From an uncultured Clostridium sp. (GTDB lineage Bacteria > Bacillota > Clostridia > Lachnospirales > Lachnospiraceae), in contig CAJJLI010000196.1 of assembly GCA_905192625.1 (NCBI GenBank), positions 1 to 5,349 of the forward strand: a DNA stretch of 5,349 bases, in the 5' to 3' direction. Below are positions 5,111-5,349 of the stretch, in pieces; within the stretch, counting starts at the first letter, position 1; each line of letters begins with the position of its first letter. Under the pieces are notes generated by a model that searched no databases, had not been told where the DNA came from, and saw nothing but the letters and a program-made list of their open reading frames with translations. Position numbers and translations under genes: made by a program.

Positions 5111-5347
5111 ATGATCCGAAATGTAATTTTTGATATTGGTCAGGTATTAGCAGAATTTCGATGGAAAGAGTTTATTAAAGAATTAGGTTATAGTGATGAA
5201 ATCAATTGCAGAATTGCAAATGCTACGGTGTTATCTCCTTATTGGAACGAAGTCGATCGGGGAGTGAAATCGAGGGCAGAAATTATTGAATGCTGCGTTA
5301 ATCAAGATATACCTATCCATAGTTATCCCAGCATATTCATTCTATAG
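5111..5347 (+). CDS. HAD-superfamily hydrolase, N-terminal part only (truncated or frameshifted)
   Basis: The protein opens with MIRNVIFDIGQVLAEFRW, the FDxGxVL form of HAD motif I, with D8 as the likely phosphoryl-accepting nucleophile. The second position is Gly rather than Asp, as in YihX-like sugar-phosphate phosphatases, so a small-molecule phosphatase is the best guess. Residues up to about 65 (VDRGVKSRAEIIECCVNQD) look like the helical cap region of that family. After that the sequence (IPIHSYPSIFIL) no longer resembles it, and a TAG ends the frame at 5345-5347. A complete member has about 200 residues with motifs II-IV, none of which are present. The start is supported by GAAAGGG (5098-5104) 6 nt upstream. 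It is transcribed divergently from luxS. The HAD call is good; whether the truncation is real or a sequence-end artefact is unresolved. Confidence 0.75.
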   Translation: MIRNVIFDIGQVLAEFRWKEFIKELGYSDEINCRIANATVLSPYWNEVDRGVKSRAEIIECCVNQDIPIHSYPSIFIL

Positions 5348-5349
5348 TT

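Overview
The DNA is AT-rich, with strong Shine-Dalgarno sites, sigma-A-like promoters and stem-plus-U-run terminators. It carries a secreted multidomain pectin-degrading enzyme with bacterial Ig-like (Big_2) modules and a Firmicute-type LuxS. Together these suggest a plant-polysaccharide-degrading anaerobic Clostridium, most likely a Lachnospiraceae member of the Lachnoclostridium / Clostridium phytofermentans type. That placement is inferred from protein style, not from a marker gene.

Layout. (i) 1-2613, + strand: the 3' part of a large modular extracellular pectinesterase: FN3, Ig-like, CE8 catalytic domain, Pro/Thr linker, then a C-terminal region with two Big_2-like modules. Its frame is broken near position 60. 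(ii) 2614-2782: a short convergent intergenic region with a long hairpin that should terminate transcription from both sides. (iii) 4068-2783, - strand: an apparent two-gene operon of unrecognised proteins. A 321-aa protein with a very Asn/Gln-rich middle is followed 44 bp later by a 91-aa helical protein; both end in a similar short motif. A clear promoter and strong RBS precede the first gene. (iv) 4819-4340, - strand: luxS, with all metal-binding and catalytic residues and its own terminator at 4204-4256. (v) 4820-5110: a dense 291-bp divergent regulatory region between luxS and a + strand HAD-type phosphatase gene. It holds a 23-bp near-identical direct repeat with a 50-bp period, several -10-like boxes and complementary segments that could fold the luxS leader. 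(vi) 5111-5347, + strand: the beginning of a HAD-superfamily gene that loses family resemblance and stops just inside the right edge.

The genes do not form one pathway. The pectinesterase removes methyl esters from external pectin. LuxS works in the cytoplasm in the activated methyl cycle and makes the AI-2 precursor. The two-gene operon has no assignable job. Both apparent gene breaks lie within about 65 bp of a window end, so sequence-end or assembly artefact must be considered before biology. I see no CRISPR array, tRNA, rRNA, transposase or complete defence system. The items most worth a second look are the luxS/HAD intergenic repeats, the unknown Asn/Gln-rich operon with its GCATGT repeats, and the possible HAD-glycosyltransferase junction at the right end.
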